This document shows, one piece after another, positions 51,097 to 64,000 of a stretch of 64,000 nucleotides of DNA; the stretch's first letter is position 1, and each line of letters starts with the position of its first letter. The translations under genes and the position numbers were made by a program. Below the pieces are notes generated by a model that made no database searches, was not told the DNA's origin, and saw nothing but the letters and a program-made list of their open reading frames with translations. This DNA is from Atopsyche davidsoni (lineage: Eukaryota; Arthropoda; Insecta; Trichoptera; Hydrobiosidae): contig JAILWY010000009.1 in NCBI GenBank assembly GCA_022113835.1, positions 9,772,001 through 9,836,000 of the forward strand, read 5' to 3'.

Positions 51097-51101
<5 letters not shown>
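46049..51101. other. Non-coding stretch after the coding exon (inferred intron)
   Basis: AT-rich, with no supported gene. Minus-strand open frames of about 94-101 codons near 48716-49021 and 49201-49485 lack recognisable motifs. A more balanced block at about 47340-47880 and a GC-rich patch at 48440-48480 may be regulatory. If the exon at 45265 is real, this is the start of its next intron. Confidence 0.4.

Positions 51102-51193
<92 letters not shown>
51102..51193. repeat. Compound TA/TG microsatellite
   Basis: A long run of TA repeats, interrupted once by CA, continues directly into a short TG run, about 92 bases in total. Likely to vary in length between individuals. Confidence 0.95.
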
Positions 51194-51730
51194 ACATAAA
51201 TCTATTGAACATTTATTTTATCAAATCACTTTAATATTTAAAAAAAGCTTTGGATTTCAAAGATAGTTGATAGGATAAACCCAGGAAGCACATTTCATAA
51301 GACCTTTGCGTTTCTAGTGACGTTATCGATAAAAAAATCCATGTTTATGTATATACACCAAAAAACGTATGGCTCAACAAATTAAAAAAATTACTTCACA
51401 ACCTACCCAATAAATATAATGTTCAAATATTATACGGTGGTATTATTTGGCATTTACTGTATATTTAATATGTAAATTTTAGCCACACGCACCTAGAGAA
51501 GAATCTAATAACGGAAATTATTTTTGTTTTATGATATGGAATGCTTTTTATTACTAATTTATGACATTTTAGTGAGTAACTATATATATGCGACGTCATA
51601 TCAAACACGCACAAGTCGCGTAGGCAGAATGGCATTTGAATATTATTTTAATACATTATACTGTATAGCATGAATATGATATGCTATGCACAGGGATCAT
51701 AACACATAAAACATGTTACAATATTATCTA

Positions 51731-51804
51731 AACCACCTCGTTGTCTAGTGGATGGCACGCTTGCTAGTCGACCATTGGGTCCCGAGTTTAAATCCGGGAA
51801 AACC
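51731..51804 (+). pseudogene. Degenerate tRNA-like sequence (tRNA pseudogene or SINE head)
   Basis: TTGTCTAGTGG resembles an A box and AGTTTAAATCC, about 40 bases on, resembles a B box (GGTTCGAATCC with three transitions). The order and spacing fit a tRNA, and CCCGAG...CCGGG is a worn T-arm. Acceptor-stem pairing is poor and there is no convincing CCA-type end, so it is not a working tRNA gene. It may be the 5' head of a tRNA-derived SINE; the following A-rich sequence would suit that. Confidence 0.45.
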
Positions 51805-54800
51805 AAAACTATTTTCTTTATTTTCTCGTATTAATAATTGCGAATTTATAAAAAAAAGAAACCATTTTGGGAAACAAATCACTATTTAGTGTAGGTTTTC
51901 TATGATTTCCCTATTTTCAAAAAAACAATTTTTGGAGAGGTGCGTTGCAGATTAATGTATCGAACCGTTTGCTAACCCTTGCGGCCTTTTACTTTTTCTG
52001 AGTAGTGCATATAAAGATTCTTCGTGCAGTTTATCTAAGGTCAAGTACCTCACGGTCGTGTAAAAAAATAAGAAAATATTGTTATTTCCACACGCAGCAG
52101 GCAACATCGTCAGTGACCCCGGTACAATAAATCTACATAAAACCGCCATACCGGCTACCTTACAAGTTGTTAGAGTCCTTAATTAAATATCTCCCTTGCA
52201 CTTGCATGGAAATGAGTCCCTCCATGATCTAGTGGGCGGGAGCAGACGTGACTCGCCTCTCATGGCAGATTCCCGCCTATCATAAATTCCTGAATTCCTG
52301 TCTTGATAAGGAAGCGCACTGCAGTACTCCTGAAACGCCTCAAATTCAAAGGCTTATACAATTGTATCAGCCTCGCCTTTATGTTAATTCTACAACTTGT
52401 AAAGCATATTAAAATCTTTTATTGGCATATTTTTTTGAATCATCAATTAGTGGCGTGTGGGAAGTTCAAAATCACGGCAAGCAGTGTTTTACTGAATAAT
52501 GTAAATGAGCACAACACATCACGAAAATGACTAATTATATAATAAATATCGTCAATTTTATCACCACTTGAATGTCATTATTGTTTATTGTGGCCGATGT
52601 TGTTTGAAACTCTAGGTTTTTGGGAGTTGTAAAATTGTAATTTCCGACGTTAAAGTCCCAATACAGTCAAACCTCTAATAGTAACCCCAGTACCGTTAAT
52701 TTCAAGAAGAAACACTGTATGGGATCCAAGAACGCAGCAGTATTTCCAACTCACCACATTATTTAAAAATGTTATTATTTTACCCAGCCTAATCAATTTC
52801 ATGAAAATATAAATAGTATATATAATACAGTTCACACCATTTCACCTTCTTCTTTTCCATACGATTTCAGGCCGACGAGGGACGTAAATCAGCTGAACTG
52901 CATGTTACGTCCATAATTATAATACGACCAAACACCTCTGTTTTTCTGAGTAGTTAGTTTCTAGAAAAAAAGGTCATTCCTGCGTACAAAAATAAATATT
53001 GTTTTACTCACAACACACGAGAAGGATGTGCATTAATCGTTACAATATTAACTGTTGGAAATAAATTTAAAAAACAGTTGTTAATTTTTTTAGATGTTTC
53101 TTATAGTGTAACGCTTCAATGCACGAAGAGGAGATCGAGGGAATTTTTTTCGTTTGACTCTTTCATTTTAATGCTTCCGGTAGTGTTTTTTTTTTTGTGA
53201 CGTTTCGGATGCTGTTGCCAGTCCCATCTTTGCAGGCATGAGTAATCAATCAGCCATGCATGCACAGCCTTGTAGCGATACCTGGAAAAGTGACCAAAAT
53301 ATACAAAAAACTATTATAAGTAAATAAAAACAAATAGCTCTGAGAACTTTCAAAATACCACGTAACCAAACCATTTACGTGTTTCTGTTAATTTATTTTC
53401 AATTAACATACAAATTTAATTCTAAATAAAATAAAAAATAATTATATTAACCCAACCCATACAAGCAGTTTATAGTAAAAGTAAAATAATTTTTAACAGA
53501 CTTTTCATGTAGGTAATATACTAGCAATAATGGTTATGTCTTTCCATTATGAATATTCATGTTCTGGTATCTTCTATTTCATAGAGTAATTTCGTTACAA
53601 CTCACCACGCCCAGATAATGAAAACGGCGAGTAATGATTTAGAATTTCAGCAAATAATGGCAGCATTATAGGAGACTAATAATTTTATATTATTAGTCAA
53701 ACTCTGCGAAAATGGCACAAAGTGGGATGATTATATTGGTTTTTCGCACAGACCTTTTTGTATTAATTATATGCCTCAAATAACAGCACCTTTATATATT
53801 TTTAATATTATCTTACAATTTTTGTTGTTTAATTCATTGTTTATATCATTTACTGACAATATACTATTATATAAAGTTATCATCTTGTCACATTCGCAAC
53901 AAACCAACGGCAAATATGAATTAATTCACCCTCAGAATTTATATGATAGTGTCAATTTAGTGTAACTTAAGCATTTTACTGTTCCGAAAAAAAACAGTAA
54001 TACGGTTGATGAATCAGATAATTTATATTTAGTTTTCAGAGACCAGAAGTGGTCCATCGATTCTATCGGCTGTTTAAAGAGCTAAATGTACTGCCGATTC
54101 CGTTAGGTGATTTTTTGATTACACGCTGAAAGGTGATGTAATTGAGGTAAGTTCATTCTTGTCAACAGTTATAAAAACAGAACGAACAAAGATAGTTTAA
54201 AAATGATCGAAAGTTTTCAGTCCAAAAATCCGGTGACTCGCATATTTATCGTGTAGCTTACAAGTATTTAACAACATAGCTGCAATCAGCATTAAGTATT
54301 AATAAAAGATTATTATCCTAAGATAAAAAAACCACTGAAATGACACCCAAAATTAAGGACCAGCAAATTAATAAATTTACTTCGTCAGTCTGTGGTCGAT
54401 CGATCGACGATCTGACATTTCGGCTTTTTATGGAACAATTATTTATTTTTGTGGCTTGGCTCCCGCAGCTGGAGACAAAATACTGGACCATTGAAAGCAC
54501 GTTTATCAAGAATTCAAATTAAAATAAATAGTTCAGATTGACGTCATGGGTTCTTCTATACTATTATGAATAATGTTCCTCGTCGATAGGCGAGCATTCT
54601 CTTTTGGCGATTACCAAATATCGCATAATAATATATGGCGTTTGATTGTACTGAAGTGACCAAAAGATATCGCAGCTGTCAGTTATAAATTATTCCATGC
54701 GGTATTGTAACGGTTGTAAAGCAAAGGCTCTCCTATCGAGTTATGCAAATTAATTCCTAGCCGAAAGTTATTGCGTGAGCAGTCCTTCTTTAGTAATAGC

Positions 54801-57700
54801 AGCATATCGGTAGAAAGTGCTATTGACACATGACCAATGGTTCCAACTACTCACATTACGTAAATTCAGCGGATCGCTTTATGTACGAACCAATCAAAAT
54901 ATTCTGTATACATATAATAATCGTTTGTTTAATTACCAATAAATATTAATTCGTCTTGTCATATATAATAGCACAATCTATAAATTGGATTAAATCTAAA
55001 ATCCTTGCTGTCGTATAATTTTCTGGGTCAAACATGTTTCAATAATTTTACTAGCGGGCTTATAATGATATGTATCTACAAAAAATGATTTAAATAAAAC
55101 CAAAATGTGTTTATCTTGTGGTGAAATTTGCCAACAGTATTTGCGAAAAACAATTGTAGATAGTGAAATAATTTAACAAAAACAATGTGAAACCAATTAT
55201 TATTTGAAAATGTTTGATAACTACACATTTTAAACGTTAACAAATTAATTATGCTGACATTTTTTTATTGTTTGATTAATTGAACACCAAGAAATGTAGT
55301 CGATTTATTTTCAATACTCAAGTCTATCTAGAGAAAAAAATAAATTTAATGTTTGCATCAATTGCCCATGAATATTGAATCTTAAGATTTATATCAAATA
55401 ATAAAAGAAATAACAAACAAATATAAATCAGAGAAGGTTTTTTTAATCTCAAGGAAAGTAGATTTAAAAAAAAAAGTTTTTCATACAATTGACCAAATAT
55501 TTATTCGACTTTTATAAAATTCTTAAGTTCTATACTAAATATGAATATTAAGAAAAAAAAACCCATGAACAATAACTTGACAGCTTTTTCAGATTACTAC
55601 GCATATTTGATAATTATTTACGTGGATAACCAGACTTGAAACACGATAAAAAATACCCCGTGAGAAAACACATAAGTAACTATGAAGCTAGGGTACATTG
55701 CATTGTAATAACTGCTTCCTTGTAATTTAGACCATTTAATTTTGTAGAACTTTGTCCAGAACACGTGTGGGAGGCGAGGGAGAATATAATTCTTGAGATG
55801 CTTCAACACGGAAGCCATTTGCACAGTCAGTTAATTCTCGCAAAGAATGCAGCATTTCATTGAGAAGTAGGTGCAGATGCTCACGGCTTTCTCGTTTTGT
55901 GTTTAATTTTAAACTAAAACCTGCCTCGTTAACTGTATGAAGATACATAGTTTGCATGCTACTAACACAAAATAATTATTTGATCATAAATATTGTAACA
56001 AATAAATGTATTTTCATTTAATAACAAATTAGAGTCGCAATACTTTTTCTAGAAAAATATTTTTATATGCTTATTTCTCTATAAACATTTTTACTGCTTC
56101 TTAATACATCACACAAACACAATACCCATTATGGCACCTTAGGCAAGAGTTTGATTAATTCATGGAAATCATGTATTCATTCAATATAATAATTATTGTC
56201 ATATAGTTTGGAAATTTCAATAATATTTACTAAAATGTTAGTATGTACATATTTTAAAGTGAAATCTTATTCAATGGAATCACATAAAAGCTGAAATAGA
56301 CTATGGTTATCTTAATTTAAAATATTTAATTTAATTAGCAATAATATATTTTTATTTTAAATGACGTTGGAATTAAAGTAAATGTAGGTAAGCTAACTCA
56401 TAAATCATTTATAATGAGACTACCAAACGAAATACAAAATGAATTCCCGCTCTACATTCAACCCGGCCGAACAAAGGATCCTCGTTTCCTTCCATCAGAG
56501 ATAAGACTATTTTGCAACAGCGCTTGTCTCTGGCAGCCTTCATAACACTTCCACAACATTATCTAAGCTAGCTCGGCGGGACGGGCTCAGCTGCAGAGTT
56601 AGAGACAGCTGATCTACCTGGGGCTCTAATCATGACGGCGAAACAATCAAATATTGCGAATTCTGCTTGTTACCTTTACAGATTCGTTTATCTCATTTCT
56701 TCTGAAGGTTCCAGTGCAGACTGTATATGTTTAACCGCTTCTAAATATATCGGTTAGCATAGCTATTCACAGTGGCGTACAATGCGTTCGAAATTATACA
56801 ACATATTTCATATAAAAACATAAGTAAAATATTATTTTTAGTATATGATGCATCATTTTGGCGATACAAGTATATGATATAAATTTCAATTTGTTTATAA
56901 ATTGAGCAAAGGATATGTTAGGGTATTACTTGTTGGGAGCATAACCCTTTGCCTGTAAAATTAAGTTCAGTTATTGCATGCCTCCAGTTGTCCTCGGGCG
57001 GGGGGTGGACAGCATCCAGCAGAAGACAGAATACGCCCGCTTTATTAGGCCATTAGTTACATTCCACCCGGCATTTAGCAAAAACTAACTGTATCCAGTT
57101 ATTATTAAACTACATTTCTAAAATATTTCATCCTTTATTCGTTATTTTGACTGTTCGCATATCTATCCGATGTGTATTATAAACGTAAATTATCTTTAAA
57201 TGTTGTTTAGACCATACAAAATATCACTCACAACAATAAATAATATCTTCGATCAAAATTTTCAGGAACTGAAACCAATTTTTACTACCCAATTCTGTCA
57301 TAAAATTAAGTTGAACTATTATTAAGTACTTTTGTTAGCCAAGAATCATTATGTTGATTTTATTATTATTAACTAAACATTATTTTAATTTATATTTCAT
57401 AATCGAGTCTCAACTAGTTTATTTGCCTTTGAATAACAACTGAAATATATTAAAGCAGTAAAATAAGTAGTGCATATAAAAATAGGCTCCACGTACAAAA
57501 CATCGTAACTTATGAAAAATGAAATATTATAAGTATTTACTACCAGTTTCTATGGTGGGTGAGCATATAAAAAAAACATACCAAAAAAGAATTGCTGCCG
57601 AGATAATACAGGGACATATGTGTTACTGTGAGTTGATGCCTGTAGTGTTTGTAAACAAAGCTCATACATAATATTCTGATAATATTGTTACTAATAAATT
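51805..57700. other. Gene-free AT-rich stretch
   Basis: No supported gene or transposon. Moderately GC-rich patches at ~52200-52280, ~56560-56640 and ~56990-57070 (with a CGGGCGGGGGGTGG run) are unexplained. Confidence 0.45.
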
Positions 57701-57709
57701 CAGCCGTCA

Positions 57710-58010
57710 AGCCTGACATATCGCTCCACATCAGCGCGCAAGCCTCGCTAGCTGGCGCCAGAGGCCCTCTCCAAAAAATTAATCCGTCCTAGGATTTGGG
57801 AACTACCGACCGGGAGTGGCTGTGGCGGCCGGCCATTTTTTACCTTAATCTCTCTCTCATCACCGGCAGGGGCAATTAGCATCAGCGGCCTTGAAAGTTA
57901 ATACAGAAGTCGATCGCCGTATCTTGCAGCGGGACGATGACCTCAGCCGGGCACGTGTCCATCAGCCAGAAAAGAGAAAAAGCTTCTAGAGGTCACGCCG
58001 TTTTAATTAG
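57710..58010. promoter_or_regulatory. Candidate cis-regulatory block
   Basis: A 300-base GC-richer block of complex composition has no open frame. It includes CGGCCGGCCATTTTTTACC (a GCCAT core of the Pho/YY1 type), GGCAATTAGCATCAG (ATTA homeodomain core) and a CACGTG E-box near 57951. These words are short and common, so only their clustering in an otherwise simple AT-rich region is notable. Confidence 0.3.
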
Positions 58011-58019
58011 AGTAGTTGT

Positions 58020-61000
58020 AGATACCATATTAGCTTGATAATCTTTGTTAAGTGCAACATGCTGTGCGGTTAAACATGAGTTGACTTACGATTATGAATA
58101 CCGCAACCTTTTATTTTAGGCGTGGGTGTAGTTTCTCCGCGAAGTAAACAAAAACAACACGCTATTTACGCGTATTACGCTATGTTAATTTATACAACTC
58201 TAATTCACTCCGATTTGGACAAAATATCCCCAAATATAGGATACAAACTTCTATCCACAGATCAAGTGTTCACAAACTAGGATATTCTTTAAAGTTATAG
58301 AAATTGTATAAATCATCACGAGCACATAGTCGATGTGAGAACTATTTGCGGAGACTGTTATGTTGGACCATCAAAACCATGTTAGTACAGTTTCAATTTT
58401 TGGAAAGGACTTTATGATCAGAAGTGGTACTTCTGTACTAGCATAAACCTGGTTTGGTTTGCACGCAATCTATTTTAAAATACAACATAAACATTATATG
58501 CACCAAAACCAAAATATGCCAATAGTCCACAGATTAACGTAACATCTTTCAAGTCTTATGTTTTTGTAGTTCGGCTTTTATTAATTTTTAACCCCTTAAT
58601 GCAAGTTGAAAAATTATTTAACAATATTATGATTACTCATATAATCTATTCCGTGTATTTTTATATCAGAAGCAGGTATTATATCTTGTGTAAAAATTCT
58701 ATGAGTAATATCGGAATGATATAGTTATACTTGAAATATTAATTCAAATACCAGTGTGGTCAGACCTGGAGCCGTCTGGTGCGATAGCTGGATTTGAGTC
58801 ACAGGATCAAAACCACCAAATATCTGACGCACACGTCGAATTCATTCACACCACGAGTAGATAATGGAGAATTATTTTTACTTGGCGCCGGAAACCACGC
58901 ACACTCATCATAGTAAATCTGCGACGCCAAGTTCACTTGTGCGGTTTTTGAAAGATTATGAAAACACAAATATTATAATACTATGTTATAACTAGAAAAA
59001 TAATGTGTGGGCTTAAGAATGACGTAATATAAATAGATTACGTATTATGTAGGAACTAAAAACGATTGACTGAGATTTAATCAGATAGGGATCTTTTTAT
59101 TTCGTGTATCCTTTAATATGCCATGATTTACTTCATTGAATATTTAATCACCAATATTAGTCAATAAGTAAAGTTAAATTTCATATTCATAGCCAACAAA
59201 AAACAAATAATATAGCTTTTATTTTTTTTCTTCATATTGGCCAAAATCGATACAAATTAAAAAGATTAAATTCATACTGAATGTGTTGAAAAACAATACA
59301 TTTTTAGTTGATATTTAAGGCCAAAAAAGCTTTAAAGTTTATTCGCCTTAATAAATTTTCATTCATATATAAAAATTGGCTTACATGCAAAGATCAGTAT
59401 TTTAACAGTGTGTCTGAATATATAAAGGTCCTCTACCTATTTCTGATAAATAAATTTAAATCTTAATACTTAATAAAAATAATAATTTAAATATATTTTT
59501 ATTTAATTATGCATAAAATCCTGTTTGCTCTGTTCTAATTTAAATAATGGTGTGCGTTGTCTGATCTTTGAGATATCGAGAACCGAGTAATCCGGGTTTA
59601 CCTGAATCTTACGTAAGAGCTCTCATATCTCTCTTCTAATGAAAACTCATCTGCAACTTCAAAATCTTACACAATCGGCTTACTGGCTTACCGGTTTTTT
59701 TCTGCGTTAGTCTATCTGTCTGGGTCTCGAATCATCCAAACTACTTTAAAGACAGTCACGCCACTTTTGCAAACTGTAAACTTTTAATTTAATTTTGTCT
59801 TTACAGACAACTTGTGATGCTCATTTTGTATTAACGTCAATTTGCTTCTGGTGTTGAAACGCAGGTCGTTCCTTGTACCAAACCGCAACAAATTATTTAA
59901 CAAAAAAACGATAAACAACTCTGCTGAATTGCATGTCGCCAAATAAGCAAAATATTTTTAATCAAGCCAACACTAATTTGTACATCATAACAACAGAATC
60001 AACTTTTGTAAGTATTTATTTTATTTATAAAATTAATAAAGTAAATCTATTTCATCGGACGCCTCTCGGAGGAGGAGGAGGTTGGTAACCTTCTCTTAGA
60101 ACATATAATATATATATTCTGGGCCAGTTTTATTAGTTCAGCTGTCATATTGCCGAGCTCGGTAACTTGACAACGACGACTGCTAATCGAATTGCCTCGA
60201 AAAATTGTCCCTTTTGTTTGTCTGTTAGTGTAGTAGGTCCGCGGGTCCTTTCCCATCGCAGTTTCATATTTGAAGAAAAAGTATATGTATTACTGCTGCA
60301 GCCTGCTACAGAAAGAATTTCAGATCTAAATGCCAAAGGATAGTTCGTATTGAATAATCATATATAATAACAACCGCTAATCGATTGGCTCGCATTCTAT
60401 GGCGTATATTCATACACCTTTGGCTCGGTACGCTACTTTTCGATTAAACCATAATAATTTATCATTATGGATAAATCGGAAGTCCTGATTGCTTTCTGGT
60501 GAGCGCTTGTATCTCGACCAATAGCGGTAAACACTTAATCATTATGGATGGCCAAAATTACAATGATCTCATATCCACAACACCCAATGCGAGACATCCT
60601 GACTTTCTATCAATTTAATATTATTATAACATTATTTTTGATGAAAGAGGCGTTGAATCCCACACCTGGGATTTTCAAAAAATAAATCAATGAACTGTAT
60701 TATGCTCAGCATAATTGACTCATCATTTCTTTTTTTATAATAATGCCAAGCATGTACAAAAAACATATGGCCTAAATACTGAAACTGCTTGAAAAATTTT
60801 GGCCTCACCTTTAAAAATAATCTCTCGTCAAAAAATAATCGACTTTCAGTTTTTTTTTTAGTTATGTTGGCTAAAATTTAAATATTTAATTTTATTGATT
60901 GATTACACTATTAAAATAACACGCACATTATCCAGGATACAAAATCTATCCAAATCATTTATATTTGAATTATTATTAAAAGATATTTTAAAGATGAAAT

Positions 61001-61080
61001 AAATATTTGAAAAAAACACTAATCAGACAATCTGCGATTAAACTGATCAGTTTAATTATAAATAATAAACGTTAATTTAT
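58020..61080. other. Gene-free AT-rich stretch
   Basis: No supported gene. A short nested inverted repeat lies at 58383-58456 and a purine-rich GGAGGAGGAGG run lies at about 60070-60082. Confidence 0.4.
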
Positions 61081-61089
61081 TTTAATTGA

Positions 61090-61340
61090 GAATGTACGCA
61101 AGTCGGTAGTGACGTCATGCTACATAAAGTTCACTGCTCAGTTTGCAATGAAATCAGCAAGGAGGCACATTCCTTTCAATTAAATTCTTCTGCTTAATTA
61201 TGTAAGACCAGCTGCCGTGTGTTAGCGTCCTCCCTGGCCAGGCAGGCAGTCGCTTATTCCCGGACATGCATTTTTATAAAACACGTAATTGCGAGGATAA
61301 TTCCTCGCTATAAATCAGCGTCATGGACCAATTACACAGC
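61090..61340. promoter_or_regulatory. Candidate cis-regulatory block with a full CRE
   Basis: The palindromic cAMP-response element TGACGTCA is at 61110-61117. About 130 bases downstream is a GC-rich patch (CCTCCCTGGCCAGGCAGGCAG) and a set of TTAAT words. No coding frame. Regulatory function is inferred. Confidence 0.25.
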
Positions 61341-62689
61341 TATCCTGGATTGAGATTCTCTAGATAACTATAAATTGTATTCCAATATCAAACCTTTACA
61401 TCTTATAAAGATTGTAAAATACTTAAGTATTGCTTTTACTAAGGTGAGCATTATACTCGCATATACCTTGCTTAAGCGACTGAGTGGAAAAAAAACGGTT
61501 TTATGTCTTTAAAACATCTTTTTTGCAGTATTGTATTGCTTTATTATTTCAAAGTACGTAGTTATTAAATACGACTTGAATTTAATTCACTAAAAATAAG
61601 CACCTGTAAAAAGTGACACGATGCTACAATTGGAAAAAATAGCTTATACGACATAAATTTTTACTGCAGATCTTCAAAAAATATATTTTAAATTTGCGTA
61701 GGTTTTATTTTATTTTGGTCATTATTAATTTTTTTATAATGCTCTTTCACAAATTAAATCGTCCGTCGTTTGTAATTTCACTTCTTCAGCTTCGATTTAT
61801 TTGGAAAAAAATCATATTATAAAACTATTGATTAGTTGATAATTAAAAGAGTATTGAGAATCATTTCAAAGAAAAAAATTCAATCACTACTAGATGCAAT
61901 TGTATCTTCGCAGTATGAAATTAAGAATATATGTATAATATTAAAATGACAGCTCGCAATCAACAAATCGCTTTTAAATTCGAGGTCTTCCGTTACCATT
62001 TCCGGTTAACCTTTCTTGTCTGTTCTCTGCGTAAGATAAATTATATTTAAATATTCTATATTCACGAATCTTTGTGCTTATTTAAAATCGAATTTCTTTA
62101 ATAAATTGGGTCACTTACAATCTTAACATCTGGAAGACTTGTAAGATTTCAATCTTCCTTGCTGTACGGTATCTGAGAATAAAATCCTTCAAAGATATTG
62201 ATCTTACTTCATAGTCGGTCGAGAAATTTAAGATGTTTTCTTATCTACTACGATTAATGAGCTTCTAATAATAATTAGCCATTTCTCACTAATTTATATG
62301 GAAAAAAACATGAATATAAATTAACCACTTTCACCGTAAACATGTCCTTAATGTTAGTAGACAGTAAGAAAGTTAGCACCGCTGGGATAATAAATTTATA
62401 CGACAAATAAACAAAGTGCACGAAATTATTTTGTGCAAATAGGTTGCTAATAATTCATATATGCTTCGGAAAAAAAACAATTTCCTTTGCACTAAGTCAC
62501 TGAATTGCTTAAACTAGACAAACAAGTATTAATTTCACCTTTCTAGTTGGCAAAGCTCCTAAATTTTGCCTCCACGCTGTCGAGCAACAACAATCCCAGC
62601 TGCTAAATTACCTACAGAGAATGCCGTCCTAATACAAGGTGGTAGCTTAAATATATATTTTGGAGCTAGTTAGACGCTATACACGTGGT

Positions 62690-62850
62690 ATGACACGTGG
62701 TGAGCTGGCTGGGGCTCTAATAGTCCGCACATTCCCTGCGGCATTCAAAGGATGTCTGGCGGCGCCTGGAAGCGCCTGGAAGCCAACCCGCCCATGAATG
62801 AGGCCGAAAGTCCCTTCAGGGCAGGCTGTGGCGCTCGGATATCTTACATA
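62690..62850. other. GC-rich block with a short tandem duplication
   Basis: GCGCCTGGAA is repeated directly around 62763-62782 within a GC-rich patch. A plus-strand frame of 84 codons starts at 62798 and reaches a donor-like GTGAGT at 63045, but its product resembles nothing known and turns strongly hydrophobic in the AT-rich part. Confidence 0.25.
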
Positions 62851-64000
62851 CATTACATTCGCCTTCAATAATTGTTTAATGATTTATATAACATTTCAAC
62901 TTTATTATGCCTCGTGTTTTATTTTTATATTTATGACATATCGATATTGGAAAGGGGGAGTAACTGAATCACTTACTCTTCAAAAGTGTTATTCAAACCA
63001 TGCTAATACACCCACATATAAAGTTTCCGATAAAGGGACAGATGGTGAGTGAATTGATAATGATAAATTATATTTAAGTACTGTATTGAATAGATTCAGA
63101 ATGAATATAGTTGAGTTTAGTTTTTGAATAAAAGCTTATATTCCCTGTGGGTGATTGCCCTTTTTTCATATTTCAGTTTGATATTACACCAATATAAACC
63201 CAATCATGTTTATTACCTTCATAACTTTATACCTTTATGTCAAGATAATACGGTAACTTTAATGATAGTCTTCGGAGGTTCAGTGATGCAACTACGTTCT
63301 GCCCTTCTATGTGGTCTTCAAAGGTAGAGTCATATAATTAAGCATGATGAAATTTTACAGAAGCTGACTGATATAAATTGTAGGTAAATTGTGTTTTTTT
63401 TTTTTTCATGAACATGTAGTAAACTCCTCCATGAAACGTGTTTACTATATCGTTGTGTACTGAAATTATATTATACGAACTGCTTTAAAGTACCGCATTG
63501 TTTGGTTTATATTAAAAATAAAACGGAGACACGTCTTTAAATAATTAGCTTTATGGATTCAGGACAAAACACCTCATGATTTAAATCGATTATTAAATAT
63601 TTTACATCGTATAAGGGTTAAAATATTGCTTTAATTAGACAAAATTGTGAAAAATTATGCCTAACAATTATAATTACATTTTAATTTTATAGGTAACTTT
63701 AAAAGCTAACTATTGTATAATGTTTGGAGATAGAAAAAACGGCCCTTAGGTAGTAGCTAGTTGCTTATTTACTGTAATTTAAATTCACTTTATGATTGGA
63801 TTCGGTGAAGATTTATCGCTTCAAAGAAAGACCAGAAGCAGTCCGACATTAAAAATCAACATATTTGCGGTTGTTAAATTATAAATTTAATCATATTATA
63901 ATTTCATGTTTATACTACACAACCGCACAATAGAACAAACAATCCCGAGAAGTACGCTTTTTTACTTGTCAGCATTCCTGTCCACCACAGCAAATTGTTT
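62851..64000. other. AT-rich non-coding end of the window
   Basis: Nothing recognisable beyond the donor-like GTGAGT at 63045-63050. No exon, repeat boundary or RNA gene was seen. Confidence 0.4.

Noticed and set aside
62798..63052. 84-codon frame ending near GTGAGT, possible first exon
   Set aside because: An earlier ATG at 62794 in another frame would be used first, and most of the product is AT-driven hydrophobic sequence.
1..64000. Known insect microRNAs (let-7, miR-10, bantam, miR-1, miR-9, miR-124 seeds)
   Set aside because: Reading by eye, none of their mature sequences was found; this was not an exhaustive search.

Overview
This window is AT-rich animal nuclear DNA, most likely from an insect. 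The support is indirect: piggyBac-, hAT- and mariner-type DNA transposons, a short TTAGG-type tract, candidate spliceosomal introns, and a near absence of long open frames. The order cannot be resolved from the sequence. No rRNA, CRISPR, operon or bacterial feature was seen.

Left end (1-3918) is a transposon cluster. Positions 1-464 hold one end of a non-autonomous hAT element that runs off the window. Positions 569-1073 hold the wreck of a different hAT element with a GTF2IRD2-like transposase C-terminus. Positions 1907-3914 are a 2,008-bp piggyBac-like element with perfect 13-bp terminal repeats and TTAA on both sides, but with a transposase that lacks its middle. Positions 3919-11906 show no convincing gene. 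Positions 11915-13318 are a second copy of the first hAT family, delimited by a perfect 8-bp target-site duplication and carrying a mariner transposase remnant.

From about 18,000 onward the window looks like the 5' part of one plus-strand gene with very long introns. A 58-bp exon-like block (18768-18825) has good splice sites. A GC-rich exon (45265-45454) carries an ATG after an in-frame stop and encodes a 55-residue N-terminus before a consensus donor. The protein family is not recognised, and the rest of the gene would lie to the right of the window. The link between the two exons is inferred. The intervening DNA has GC-richer islands that may be regulatory, plus a candidate two-exon unit with a 73-bp intron near 24,475.

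Just after the 45,265 exon, 45605-46048 is a recent-looking fold-back element: 141-bp arms differing at about two positions, a loop with TTAGG-type repeats, flanking 19-bp direct repeats, and hammerhead-ribozyme-like core words in each arm. It is the most unusual structure here. Positions 46049-64000 contain a TA/TG microsatellite, a degenerate tRNA-like sequence and several GC-richer candidate regulatory blocks, but no recognisable coding gene.
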